Positions 1 through 10,342 of a DNA stretch of 64,000 nucleotides are shown here, piece after piece; the first letter of the stretch is position 1, and each line of letters begins with the position of its first letter. Source of the DNA: Steromphala cineraria (Eukaryota > Mollusca > Gastropoda > Trochida > Trochidae); NCBI GenBank assembly GCA_916613615.1, contig OU744735.1, positions 40,931,468-40,995,467 of the forward strand, given 5' to 3'. The position numbers and the translations under genes are program-made. Below the pieces are notes generated by a model. It ran no database searches. It was not told where the DNA came from and saw nothing but the letters and a program-made list of their open reading frames with translations.

Positions 1-473
1 CAGATACCGTATTTTGTTGTGATAATACGTCTGTTATAAAACTAATAGCATTGCTGAATGCGAAATAAATTTTGGCTTAATACATGCTCTATATTGTACA
101 GATATGACGGTATGATAACGCTATGTATATCTATTGAATAAAAACATTTTGAATTCATTATTCAATATGAAAAGAACATAATTGATAATGTGATGGTTTA
201 ACAATATAAAAAATCAGAGATGAAAACAAACCAGTCGCTGCTTTTTTCAAATCAAGCAATCTATAAGTGAAGATTTGGTTTTTACATGAATTAGTGTATC
301 GATAAGGTTTCCTATTGCATTTGTTACTAATGTGACGTGAAAGGCCCCTGTGTTTTTTGTATGGCATAAAATACTTCTCCAAACGTAAAAAATGTTGTAT
401 TTTTGACATTTTCTAATATACCATTACTCTATATCGTTGAAATCCTATATACAGATAACGCAATTTATTGACA
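1..473. other. Intergenic DNA, no gene seen
   Basis: AT-rich sequence. The longest open frame is an 83-codon minus-strand ORF of low-complexity composition with no recognisable motif. Nothing here can be supported as a feature. Confidence 0.6.
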
Positions 474-477
474 TTAA

Positions 478-825
478 AGGGGCAGTAGCACGTTTTAGGG
501 GGAATATTAAGTTGATATCAGGAAAATAAATTGTTCCAATAGCAAGACAATGTATTTAAACTAAATGAAGCAGTCATAATTCAAATATATATTATAAAGG
601 TTTAGCCATGCATATTCTTATTCTAACACAAACTAAATTAAATGTTCAAGCAAATGGCCGCCAATGGATTGTATGTGAATCTTTATACTTTGTCTTCTGA
701 CTATGGATGATTGATTTATGTTATGATATTTTTGACACTATCAAAATGTTACATTTAGCATTAACGTACAATAACCAGTGGCAAATTTGAAAAACAAGAT
801 TCTAAGAAAACGTGCTACTGCCCCT
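478..825 (-). mobile_element. TTAA-type MITE, copy 1
   Basis: Non-autonomous DNA element of 348 bp. It starts after a TTAA at 474-477 with AGGGGCAGTAGCACGTTTT and ends with the inverted form CGTGCTACTGCCCCT. The 3' flank reads GCTA, so the right-hand TTAA is lost or mutated. The interior has no ORF. The same ends and interior recur at 26483, 46167, 52359 and 55319, and in fragments at 32226 and about 55815. TTAA duplication is typical of piggyBac-like and Kolobok-like transposases; which one mobilised this family is not decided by the sequence. Strand is relative to the copy at 26483. Confidence 0.85.
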
Positions 826-2777
826 GCTACCGTCAAATTGTGTATTGTAGAACAGCTACAATATAACCCTCACTTACATATCGGATAATAAGTGTGAAAT
901 AACCATGTAATAATAATACTTTAAGTATAAACAGGAATTATTCTTGAATTTTGTTTCCACAAAACAACCTCGATGGGACTGTCCCTTTAAATAACGAGCA
1001 ATTAAAACGACTCACATCCAGCATTGGTTTGAATAAATTGCCCAGTTTTCCATTGACCGTTTACAAGAAAATGCCACATTTTGCTATGAATAACAACCCA
1101 TTTGCAATTCGACCTGTTAAAGATCCGGGTATTTCATGGAACATGGCAGGTTCAACATGCTGGTCAAGCACAAGATTGGAGCTATCAAGATATTGTTGTA
1201 AATCTTGTCTGTCAAATCAGAACGGTTTTACAGGTGTGTGTGGTAAAGCTATATCTATATACATGTAAGTGTTACTTCAATCATTCTCTACTTGTTTATC
1301 TTAACTATCAGTTCTTGTCTTTCCAACTATAATGTTAATGCTTACTAATTCTGCAGAGACACTATAAGAAAAAATCTGTTGGTTATCTCCTTAGCTTTTT
1401 TCAGTGTTTTTTCATACACAAGGCCAGCGTGTCAAAATGTAAAATGCTACACCTTTTTCATAGAAATCTTATAAAAGGAAAACACCATTTTCTATCTTAA
1501 CCTGAATTGATAACATACTTTCCAAATTTGCAAAACAAAATGAAATAAGTATGGAAATATTTGCGAAGAGTGGTCTACACAGGTGTACTGATTGTTCGTA
1601 TGCTTCAAAAACAAAATTAGTTCCCTCGTGCTTTACTCTAAATACAACATTTGTTTCTGTAATTAACGTGCTGTAAATTGCAAATGTGTACGTATTAGTG
1701 ATGCATGAGGGACGAACGATAAACAATACGTACATAAATATTGTTAAGATCCCTCTTTGAAGAGGCATTTTATTGTCACACGGTTGTATATATATTTGTT
1801 TTGTATGGTTACCATGTATGTACGCTAGGTTTACTCAATATTTGTTCCTCTCCAACATTACGATCTTAAACTAACTGGCATTTCCCTTTTAGTATACTAA
1901 AATTGTTATGTTATTCGGTGTTTTAATGAGTGTTTTTAGTCTCCTTCCAATTAGAATTTCCATTCAATCCCAATTATATATTATTGATGTTCAACTGAAT
2001 ATGATAATAACATATGGTCCTTGTTAAACAACCTACGATTGATTTGTCATAATAAATATATCAAGAGCCTAGTCTTAGATTCCTTCACTTGATATGATCA
2101 ATTTTGTCTTTCTATGTCCTACTCCAATCTTACATGCAACGATCAGAGAGTATTTTTGGAGGTTTGTGGCTCCATATGCCCTTTCCATTTCATGAAAATC
2201 ATGAGAAATTTGATTTTGTCAAAAGCATGTTATTTCCTATTACAACCACTAGAAATAATACTTGTAAAGAACTCGCAGTGACATAAAACGATGATCTCAC
2301 ACTGCAGCTTAATGTAAATGCTGTTGAAAAGCAAATACTCTTTACTGGAATAGCAAGCACAACCATCTAACTTTGCATTACAATCCTTCTTAAATGCTTG
2401 GTTTAGTATTCATTCCTAGGTTTCGAGGTGAGAGTAGGTAAATGTTTTTAAAAAGGCCATGGAAAAACTAACACTTCGAGGAAAACCCAGAACTTCCTTG
2501 ACCTAGATTTATGATTGTCATGCTGTGTTTTGTAGTGTTATTGAATACAATGTTCTCTGTTTATACTCCTTTATATAGAACATTTCACTATATGAAATCG
2601 CCATGGAACACTGGTCGTAATTAACATTTCAAAACACTAAATCACCAAGACCAAGCCAACGTCTGTTTAAGCACATTCTGGGTGCTGTTGAACAACACTT
2701 AAAGGGTGACACATAAGATTTTGAAATAGCCTTAAGACTGTTTAGTACTCTCAAGTGACTAACTTCCCCTTCTGCTT
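826..2777. other. Noncoding stretch with no supported gene
   Basis: Contains a 105-codon plus ORF at 951-1268 ending close to a possible donor (CAG|GTGTGTG at about 1231), but no domain or homologous copy supports it. A GGGACTGTCCC palindrome lies at about 975. No RNA gene, long repeat or transposon end was recognised. Confidence 0.5.
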
Positions 2778-2834
2778 CTCAATGAGTATTTGTTTCACCG
2801 ATCAACCATCAAACTTTATTGTGATGGGGTGCAT
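2778..2834 (-). pseudogene. 57-nt exon-like module, copy 1 (stop codon)
   Basis: Reads 19 codons starting MHPITIK and ending LIE on the minus strand. It aligns without gaps to the modules at 4228-4284, 21835-21891 and 32757-32813. Codon 11 is TGA. The usual acceptor-like tract before ATG (…TTTACAG) is here ACCAG, and the GT donor after GAG is replaced by AAG. It therefore looks like a dead copy of the module. The function of the parent sequence is unknown. Confidence 0.45.
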
Positions 2835-3683
2835 CTGGTTACACTCATTCCTTGATACTAATGATGAACCGTCCAATTGCTCAACATAGACTATGTCTAA
2901 TAAGAGGACGTTATAAGGAGACGAGGGATTTATTTATAAAGCCCATTACTACCGGTTTCCAAATTAACAAATTTGACAATTCTTTTATCTGATGTTTGCA
3001 ATACAAACAGATTCTTAACTCACACATTACACATCTTCTAAACATACACATTTAAATAAGTCAAATAGAAGTTCAGGAACAACTTTAAATATATTTTTGC
3101 AGAAACTGCACTGCACTATAACAAAATGATTTAAATTTATGTTTAGACATGCTATCGTGTTACAGTGACGTTTATGAGATTCCCTGCAATTGCATCCTCG
3201 GGAAGAAGTGATTCACGTTTGTGCCTTACTGCACAGAATATATCTCATATAGATTTGATATATCTGCTCTTCTATTTGAGACTCAGATCTGTCTTTGATG
3301 TACAGACAGTGACTTCCTTCTCCTGCTTTTCTACTTGATCTTCACTCACATCCTGTCTAGAGATGGGCAAATAAGCAATAACCATTGGGAACAATAGGAC
3401 ATTTGCATGTAAACTTGAGTATATATTGGATTGCGCATTTCAGCATAGTGAAATACTGCCACATCAGTCAACAAACGGTAAATGATCTATAGATTTGTTT
3501 TATCTTAGTTTGCTGAACATGCCATATTTGGCTATGAAGTTTTCATCATAACTGATTTGCTACTCATCAGAAATAAATATATTCAAGCTTATGTTTTTCC
3601 ACGTCGAAAGAAGATTTTTAAGCCTTTTAAACAATTGCATACGTCGATAATGAAAATATATCAATAAAAACATCTGTTTTTGG
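2835..3683. other. Noncoding stretch between exon-like modules
   Basis: Shows only weak hints. A minus-strand tract at 3272-3356 could be read as a 28-codon tail (DVSEDQVEKQEKEVTV…), but its splice phase does not join the neighbouring candidate exon. The remainder is AT-rich with no motif. Confidence 0.4.
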
Positions 3684-3947
3684 TTAGAATAACACAAATT
3701 CAAGTATCATGTAATCATGCCTTGATGCCATGTAACCCCATGTCTTCTTCTTAATGTATGTATAATATTCTACATATACCTTGGATGTACTGTCTTTGAT
3801 GTACAGAAGGTAATTACCAAGGGCTAGGCCATTCTTATCTCTGATCTTAAGTGATGTAAACGAGGGACATTCGGCAATTACTTTGCTGAATTTCCCTACA
3901 GACGAAGCGCAGTCCGTTACAACAGATAGTGCACGCACACATTCCAA
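3684..3947 (-). CDS. Unrecognised exon-like ORF (GLALGNYLLYI)
   Basis: An 87-codon open frame on the minus strand with ordinary protein composition, unlike its low-complexity surroundings. A plausible exon is 3780-3895: acceptor CTGTAG before it, donor GTATAT after it, encoding a segment with AECPSFTSLKIRDKNG followed by LALGNYLLYIKDSTSK. A related stretch, NNCLAVGNYLLYIIDSN, is found on the plus strand at 22389-22458 and is also followed by a GT (GTAGGT), so the motif is duplicated with the surrounding segment. I do not recognise the family. A distant resemblance to RhoGEF (DH) helices is too weak to name. It could be a live exon of a duplicated gene or a relic. Confidence 0.3.
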   Translation of the reverse strand: MECVRALSVVTDCASSVGKFSKVIAECPSFTSLKIRDKNGLALGNYLLYIKDSTSKVYVEYYTYIKKKTWGYMASRHDYMILEFVLF

Positions 3948-4227
3948 ATGTCAAAGACACATGTCTTATTTCTTAGAATCTGCGTTGTAATATGTCGAAA
4001 TTAAACTGAATTGCTTATAATCCTTTTTTGATTGACAAAACGCATCATCTTCTTGTTTTCGAAATTGTCTTAATCAACATAGTTGGACAACTATCTTAAC
4101 ACTACCCACATTGTTACTATGCACTTTTTTCTGCATTTTTATTAAATTAACTAAAAGATTCGTGCCAATTGGGTATTTAAGAAGATTGCCTGATGCTCTC
4201 CATTGACCAACTGCCCCTCTGCTTCAC

Positions 4228-4284
4228 CTCTGTAGATATTGATTTCACAGAGCCATCCTCGCCCATAAGGGTGATGAGGTACAT
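4228..4284 (-). CDS. 57-nt exon-like module, copy 2 (open)
   Basis: Nineteen open codons, MYLITLMGEDGSVKSISTE, preceded by the acceptor-like tract GAGTATTTACAG and followed by the donor-like GTGAAG. The reading continues openly beyond the donor for about 18 more codons, so either an internal 57-nt exon or a longer one is possible. On the minus strand it lies upstream of the exon-like ORF at 3780-3895; the same order is seen on the plus strand at 21835 and 22389, which suggests two copies of one gene fragment in opposite orientation. No family is recognised. The exon status is inference from splice signals and copy comparison only. Confidence 0.35.
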
Positions 4285-4389
4285 CTGTAAATACTCATTC
4301 ACTGAGACTTATTATGAGGCTTCCGGTAACTTTGTAGAGCCTCCGGCTTGGACTCTAAGCCCTCAGATGGTGATATGCAGACCTTGAAC

Positions 4390-7136
4390 AATATATGTAG
4401 CAGTTGATGTTTTTTTTTTACAAGTGTATTTTTAATTATTGCGGAATAAAACCCCTGAACATTTTCATTTTATTTGCTGACATTATATTCAATGATGATA
4501 TTATGATTGTGTTTAGGTACTGCTCTTAATAGTCTTTCCAATAAACAAGATTATGTTTGTGGCTATAAGTAACTGTATGACTATCCCTTTGTTACAATGA
4601 TTTCACTTTTCAAAACATTTCCAGCTGTTCTCCTTTACCTTTATACCCTTTCTTAGTTAAATAGTCGATTTGTTATGCAGGAAATGATTGATTTCTACCA
4701 CATTTACATCACACTATCTATATCAACTGTACTTTTCATTAAAAACTTCGTAAAATATTTAAAAGATGACTTTATGTATATCTTCAGAATTGTCAATGGA
4801 AAACAAGCTTCATTGACTGACAAAAACAGACTTTTTGATATACATGCATTGACGTATATCAAGTTTTAGAATATCTATTTGCCTGTAGATATTGTTTATA
4901 TATAATAAACATACAAATGTTAATGCAGTTGTTTTAAAATGGCACCTACCTTCTTACAAGAATTAAACTCTGCCCAATACCTCACTCATTTGATTTCAGG
5001 ATCATTTAATAACATTTCTTTTAAATGAAACACGATATTGCGGAAAATCCTTTATTGAAAAGTGACATGAAATAAAATTGAGAGAACACGAAGCATGGGT
5101 AAGCATAAAATCGTGAATCAAGTGGGTGGAAACACGAAAAACACTTTGATCAAATGATCAATTGGTGCAACATTGTAGTGTCTTTTTTCAAACTTCAGAA
5201 CCCTTTTCCTCTTGAATATTGAAGTTGAATATATTTGAAATATCCTGATGCACCAAAGCTAACCATAAAATATGCGATATGTTCATTATTTATTATTCAT
5301 TTATTATTGAATGCCGTTGTCCAATTCACGGTGCCGTACAGATGAAACTGCATGCTAAAAAGACATAATTGAACACAAATGTGCCCTAACAGTTGATGCT
5401 TAACACTCTTCTCAAATGGTTAAATCAACACAGTGTACTACTTTGTTATATGTATATTCGAAATGTACACAGCTGTAATGGTATCATATGCGAAGGCTAC
5501 CGGAAAAGGGTCCACATGGTCGGTATTGAGTTAAGCCCAGATTCATTCAGAACAATGTCAAACCTTTAAAATAGACAAATAAACTCCAAATTAGTATTAT
5601 AAGTTATGGTCAGTTTAAGACTGGTAAAATTAATCTGGAATATGAAAATGAGACATCAATGATTACAATTTGATACTTTAATGAATTATCAATAAAAAGA
5701 TGAATAATATGAAGTTACGGTGAGTTTGTCAGACTTCGTCTCAAAAGGAGTCAAGTTATGTTGGTGTAAAACATAAATTGTTTTTGTGTTTTCAAAATGC
5801 ACTTGCATGCCTTATTGTCGATGTGATCCCTTCTCTTCTTAAGATCATTCTCAATATGCAGCGATAAACCTAAAATAAAGGAGGTCTTAATGAACTGTTG
5901 TAGACAAACATAATACGTAACATAAATTTAAAGTCATATCCCAAAACATTCTTAGAGAGCCCATAAATCTTTACCGGGAATCTACCGAATGGTCCCTTTG
6001 TTGGTCAATCGATGGTTTACCAATGGAACCAAACTCTTTGCATAATCAAACAATTCCACACAGAGTTTTGTCCTTCAAAAGCTCCAGCATCTTTTGTTAT
6101 TTGCGGTGGAAGAGCAGACATGAAAGAGATGGCCAATGTTAGATCAACAGTATGATATTCTATAACATGTGTTGAGCGAAATGTAGATTTAAAACAAGCA
6201 TCAGTTACTCTTTTTTTCCCTTTTATTGGGTTCGTTGTTATCGCCAGGGAAGAAATGAATGTTCAACGTTCAATATTCTACATTTGTTTCAAAGGCCACT
6301 GATGCTACTGCAATCGCTATCCTATTATATGCCTACAATGAGTATAATCAAGGCAGGTTTTAATCATGTCTATACACCACTGACGTTCATTCTGGAATCC
6401 TGTGATGTCATAAAACATTGTATTAAGGTTCACAATATTTAATTACTTTCGTTTGTCTCTGTCTCTTGTCAATTATTTCCTGCCCAATGTACTGAATAAC
6501 ATAATTTATGTCACATAAACATGCGGTTAACCCGGAAATCAGACAAACTCGTTCGATTATATTCCAATGATGTTGTAATATCAATTAGTTAAAGGAAAAC
6601 GATTTGAATTACTGCCTTATATTGGCATGTTGTTATTTACAATCCACCATTTATGTCAAAGACTAGTATGTAATGTCTCAATTATGTCTATCTTATCCTG
6701 TAATGGATTCTCATCTACACTAAGGTTTGAGATCGTATTCTTTTATTTTATCAGAGGTTCTGGCATTGCTATTAACAGTATGTTCAGTTCATCAAGATAA
6801 AGTAATGTAATTTCACACTCTGAAGTTTAAGTTCAGATTATTCTCTGTCAAACAACAAATCAAATGTTATTCAATGAACTTTTAGCTATGAAACTATAAT
6901 CAAATATTGATTCAGTAAAACATTTTGATGTGGTAACTATTAATCTAATAATTTGCTTTGTAATTTATTTTCAAAATAGGTCTTAACGAACGTGACGAGA
7001 TGCATTTACATTTGATTGATAATTCTTTACATTACGAATAATATAGGGTTCTGTAAAAAAAACAACCTTGTACTCACGATGTGTACAAAAGTGATTAAAG
7101 TATGCCAAATGTCACTTCAATCACTGTTGTTTACAT
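4390..7136. other. Noncoding stretch, nothing recognised
   Basis: About 2.7 kb of AT-rich sequence. Open frames are short (64 codons at 4675-4869, 60 at 7016-7198) and of biased composition. No transposon termini, tandem array or RNA gene was seen, apart from the 7080-7136 flank, which is shared with the inverted copy at 24850-24905. Confidence 0.5.
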
Positions 7137-7797
7137 ATTTTGACGAAGATACAAATGGCGGCCAGCATGACACAACGTGTAAGATGTGTAATGTGTGAGG
7201 CATATAGCTCTGATCTCTTGTCCTTGCACGGAAAGATAGATAGTGAAGGGATAGAAGCGATCATAGAGTGTGCTACATTTAATTTGGCGCGTCGTAGTGC
7301 ATCGTGTTCGCTAAGTATCTCAAGCCCATATTTATAGGATATCTAACGACCTTCCCCTTTCATATCAAGTTTATGTCCAAAGTAAAATAATTTTGCTTTG
7401 TCACGACAAAACAAACATTTTTCACGAAGGACATAAACTTGATATGAAAGGGGAACGAGTTACGTATTCTATTTATTACCAACCTGCATTTCAGACGATT
7501 TATTGCTCTATTAAACAACTTTTTATTGTGCCTGTTAAGAGACGGAATGGCGGATGAATATCCAACCACGTCACAGCCTCAATTATTATTAAATTACGGC
7601 GTTAAATATTCACATATGTAAATTCTACCCTGCCTTAATTCATAGTGTGTGGTAAAATGTAAGTAATAAGCACTTTAGTTATGAACGAAGCGTACGTGAA
7701 AATAAAATCTCTCTGCGCAAAAACAGGTGAGAGTTTTCTTTCTTTGATCAACGGCATGTCATGATGGCCGCCATTTGCCTGTATCTTCTGTCAAAAT
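7137..7797. mobile_element. Foldback/inverted-repeat element
   Basis: Outer inverted repeats: 7137-7172 (reading GACGAAGATACAAATGGCGG) pair with 7757-7797 (GGCCGCCATTTGCCTGTATC and onward), with a few mismatches. Inside sits a perfect 27-bp inverted repeat, 7352-7378 against 7429-7455, with a 50-nt loop. No transposase is encoded. A related inverted sequence at about 24660-24850 shares the left part. Likely a MITE or a nested pair of them; target duplications were not identified. Confidence 0.55.
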
Positions 7798-9191
7798 GTG
7801 TCAATAACCGCCCGCAAAGTAAATTTAAGATGCTTATCAGTGTTCAATGGCGCTTCGTTTTGATTTAATGTTGGCTTAACAATATTCAGTTGTCTCTATA
7901 TACTATAAATAACAAGCAATGCTTTTCTGTGACATTTTGGAGCGATACCGATCAAATTCATGAAATTTGGTGAGCAAATTGTTCTTAATTTAAATCCTTT
8001 AGTTTTGATATACGAGCCTTGTGATACATTGTGATGTCTGATTGTAATTTTGTTGTTTCCTGCGATTTATTCCTAAATTATTTTGATTTATTCGGTAAGT
8101 AAGATTTAAAATTTGAAGAATGACTCCGACTCGCTCAGTGCCATTTGAAATTTGTAACTGAAAACACGTTCGTTTTATGAATGAATAAAGTAGTTTGGGC
8201 AATGTCAAATTTCACCGCTAGCTCATCAAATCACTTACAGGTGTTATGACCCATATGTGTCATAACAAAAGGTTTTTGAAACCCCTTTACGAAGTACCAC
8301 GTGGGTAATAAATGGCGCTAAATGGCAATTTTTATAAAGAAATTTTTTTTTTCCAAATCCGAATCATTTCTTGTCGCAGTGTTGCTCTTTCAAGTGATAA
8401 AACATGATTCATATTTCCGCTGTTCAATCCCATACCTCGCTTGGTTCACACGAGTTTGAATGTAGCTTTGACATCTTCATCGTCATCTGCAAACTCACAA
8501 ATTAAACTGACTTTTAATTCTTAAATGCACTTGAAGTTTTAGAATGGATGAGTTTAATTTCTGAATTAAGTATGTATCTAACAGACCCCCATTATGTATG
8601 GAATCACATTCACGATATCTTATGTTATGAGTTAAGGTATCCAGTTAGTTGTGACATGTCTCGTAGTTAAACTTTTGTATAACTTGCTGAGCAATGCTGG
8701 TCATGAAGGACGGTTTCATGAAACAAATAAAGTGTAATAGAGATTTTTTTCAAAACACTAAAAAATGACCTGTGATGTTAATCAAAGAAATTGAGATTGG
8801 TTACTCACTCTTTTGACGATCATTGTTAAAGGGACAGTCGTAACCGTGTATTGTTTGTAGAAATGGAATACAAGCTTATGGGGATATTTCAGTTATCCAT
8901 ATAGTGATAAAACAAAATTATATATATATATTTATAATATTTGGGAAATATTTTAGTTGATTAATATTTGACAGTGTCATAAAGAAGAGCGCTTAAATAG
9001 CTTGTCTTTTAGTTTTCCAATATGAATTAATAATGTGTTAGTGAACATGTGACACTCGATAGAAAGTCTAATGTGATCTAGTTCATTGAAAGTGACAGTC
9101 CCAAAAAAATTAGTGGTTGTCTATAATGAAAACAGTCTCTGGTTACTGAAATACCAAAGCAATTGGTATAAAACTCGCCCCTCACGGTGAT

Positions 9192-9372
9192 TGGGTACAT
9201 CTGAAAGTACTCATTCATTGAAACTAATTATGAGCCTTTCGATAGCTCCATAGACGTTGAATAGGGGCTTTAAGAGCTCACCGGAAGTCAAGGAAGAGGG
9301 ATCGGGGATGGTATATAATTCAATTCCAAATTATTTGTTTTCCAATTATATTTATGATAATTGATTTGAGGA
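9192..9372 (-). pseudogene. Partial exon-like module with conserved 5' flank
   Basis: On the minus strand the flank GATCGGGG…GTGAGCTCTTAAAGCCCC leads into GAGTACTTTCAG and then codons MYPITVRGE, as in the module at 21835. After nine codons the sequence departs into the duplicated flank found at about 22,690, so the 3' half of the module and following sequence are deleted here. It is a truncated copy. Confidence 0.5.
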
Positions 9373-9742
9373 ATGTTTTAAAAGAAGCTGAAGCTGGACT
9401 TCCAGCCAAAAGTCTTTATAATGGGCCAATTTTAACGCAAATTCATCGCCACAACAGAAGACAGAAGACACATGAGATTCACACAAAGAGAGTGGAATTC
9501 AGTTGTCGTCAGCGACGAATCAAGGTCTACCGTGAGTTTTGCAGACGGCGCCGTACCGTTGTACCGCAGACGACGTGAACATTAGGCTCAGCTCCTCATA
9601 CATTACGAGATCCCCAAAGTGACATTGTCGAACAAAGCCACGTTTTGCTCAGCGTGTTTTCAGGAACGGTTTGAAATTCATGAGAAGACGTTGTATTGCT
9701 GTAAGAGACGCTATAACTGGACCCAACCGTTATAATAGGCGT
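9366..9742 (+). pseudogene. Tc1-like transposase remnant, internally deleted
   Basis: Fragments of a Tc1/mariner-family transposase in shifting frames. About 9366-9470 reads NVLKEAEAGLPAK…GPILTQIHRHNRR, typical of the second helix-turn-helix and linker. From about 9455 another frame reads RHMRFTQREWNSVVVSDESR then STVSFADGAVPLYRRRREH and a stop; SDES contains the first catalytic Asp. At 9671-9720 the end of the protein, GLKFMRRRCIAVRDA, follows. The middle with the second Asp and the Glu is missing. It cannot encode an active enzyme. Terminal inverted repeats were not located. Confidence 0.8.
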
Positions 9743-10199
9743 TTGTTTCAACCTCCTGATATCTGTGAAATTGATTTTGTTAGGTACCTTGACATCATGG
9801 ACTGGATTGTCATTAAAGCATTTCCGATCAACTTATTGTCTGCTATCCCTTATTGTCAATATGGTCATGCTCCTTAAACAACAAAAACTAATTAATTTCT
9901 ACTAAAATTAAAAACGCAACATCAAAACAAAAGAGTGTAAAGTTTTCAATTTTGCTGAGTATGGTTTGTTATCCTATATTTTGTTGCCTTTTACCCTTGA
10001 TAAATGAATATATATACCAATTATAAAGTTTGTCGTATTTAACTCACCGAGTGCCACATTCATTCTATGCTACTTTGCGCAAGCAGATACAGATTTAACA
10101 TTCTCGTCTTGGAAATGTCATATTCAAGCACATGCCACGTTACGGACACCATGTAAATAAACACACTGTTATCGTCTTTTAATGTTCTGGTATGAATGT
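9743..10199. other. Flank between Tc1 relic and LINE, no gene seen
   Basis: AT-rich sequence with no supported ORF or repeat terminus. It runs directly into the LINE target-site duplication. Confidence 0.5.
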
Positions 10200-10214
10200 A
10201 TGCCAATGAATTAT
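10200..10214. repeat. LINE target-site duplication (3' side)
   Basis: ATGCCAATGAATTAT, identical to 15860-15874. The two copies flank the LINE exactly, as expected for target-primed reverse transcription. Confidence 0.95.
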
Positions 10215-10342
10215 TTTTTTTTTTTTTTTAACTTTTTATTTTCAAAGCATTTTACAGTGTTTTTTAAAAATCAACAGATGACATTCCGGTACAGCATTAA
10301 TAATGAAAAATCACATAAGTACAGTATGGCAATTAGTCAAAT
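10214..10342 (-). other. LINE 3' UTR and poly(A) tail
   Basis: Sequence after the ORF2 stop on the minus strand, ending in a 16-nt A-run that abuts the target duplication. An AATAAA-like AAAATAAAAAG lies just before the tail. Short 3' UTR with a simple A tail is the L1 pattern rather than the microsatellite tail of RTE or CR1 elements. Confidence 0.85.

Larger units (their letters stand above)
7137..9372 (+). repeat. Segmental duplication, left copy (inverted mate at 21.7-24.9 kb)
   Basis: Several blocks match the reverse complement of 21676-24905 in the expected inverted order: 7080-7280 with 24660-24905; 8985-9060 (CACATGTTCACTAA in the other strand) with about 23350-23425; 9070-9150 (GGGACTGTC…TTTCAATGAA) with about 22700-22745; and 9181-9372 with 21676-21860. 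The left copy is shorter; it lacks most of the 21.9-22.7 kb part, including the second exon-like motif. Confidence 0.7.

Noticed and set aside
951..1268. 105-codon plus ORF with a possible splice donor
   Set aside because: No recognisable domain, no duplicate, and two overlapping frames are equally open; not enough for a gene call.
3272..3356. Possible terminal exon (DVSEDQVEKQEKEV…, stop at 3272-3274)
   Set aside because: Its splice phase does not match the candidate exon at 3780-3895 and no duplicate of it was found at 22-23 kb.
3780..3895. RhoGEF (DH) domain assignment
   Set aside because: Only a loose resemblance in one helix pattern; key DH residues could not be identified, so no function is claimed.
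8440..8510. Minus-strand tail reading FADDDEDVKATFKLV before a stop
   Set aside because: Short and acidic, preceded only by a weak acceptor; no second copy found.
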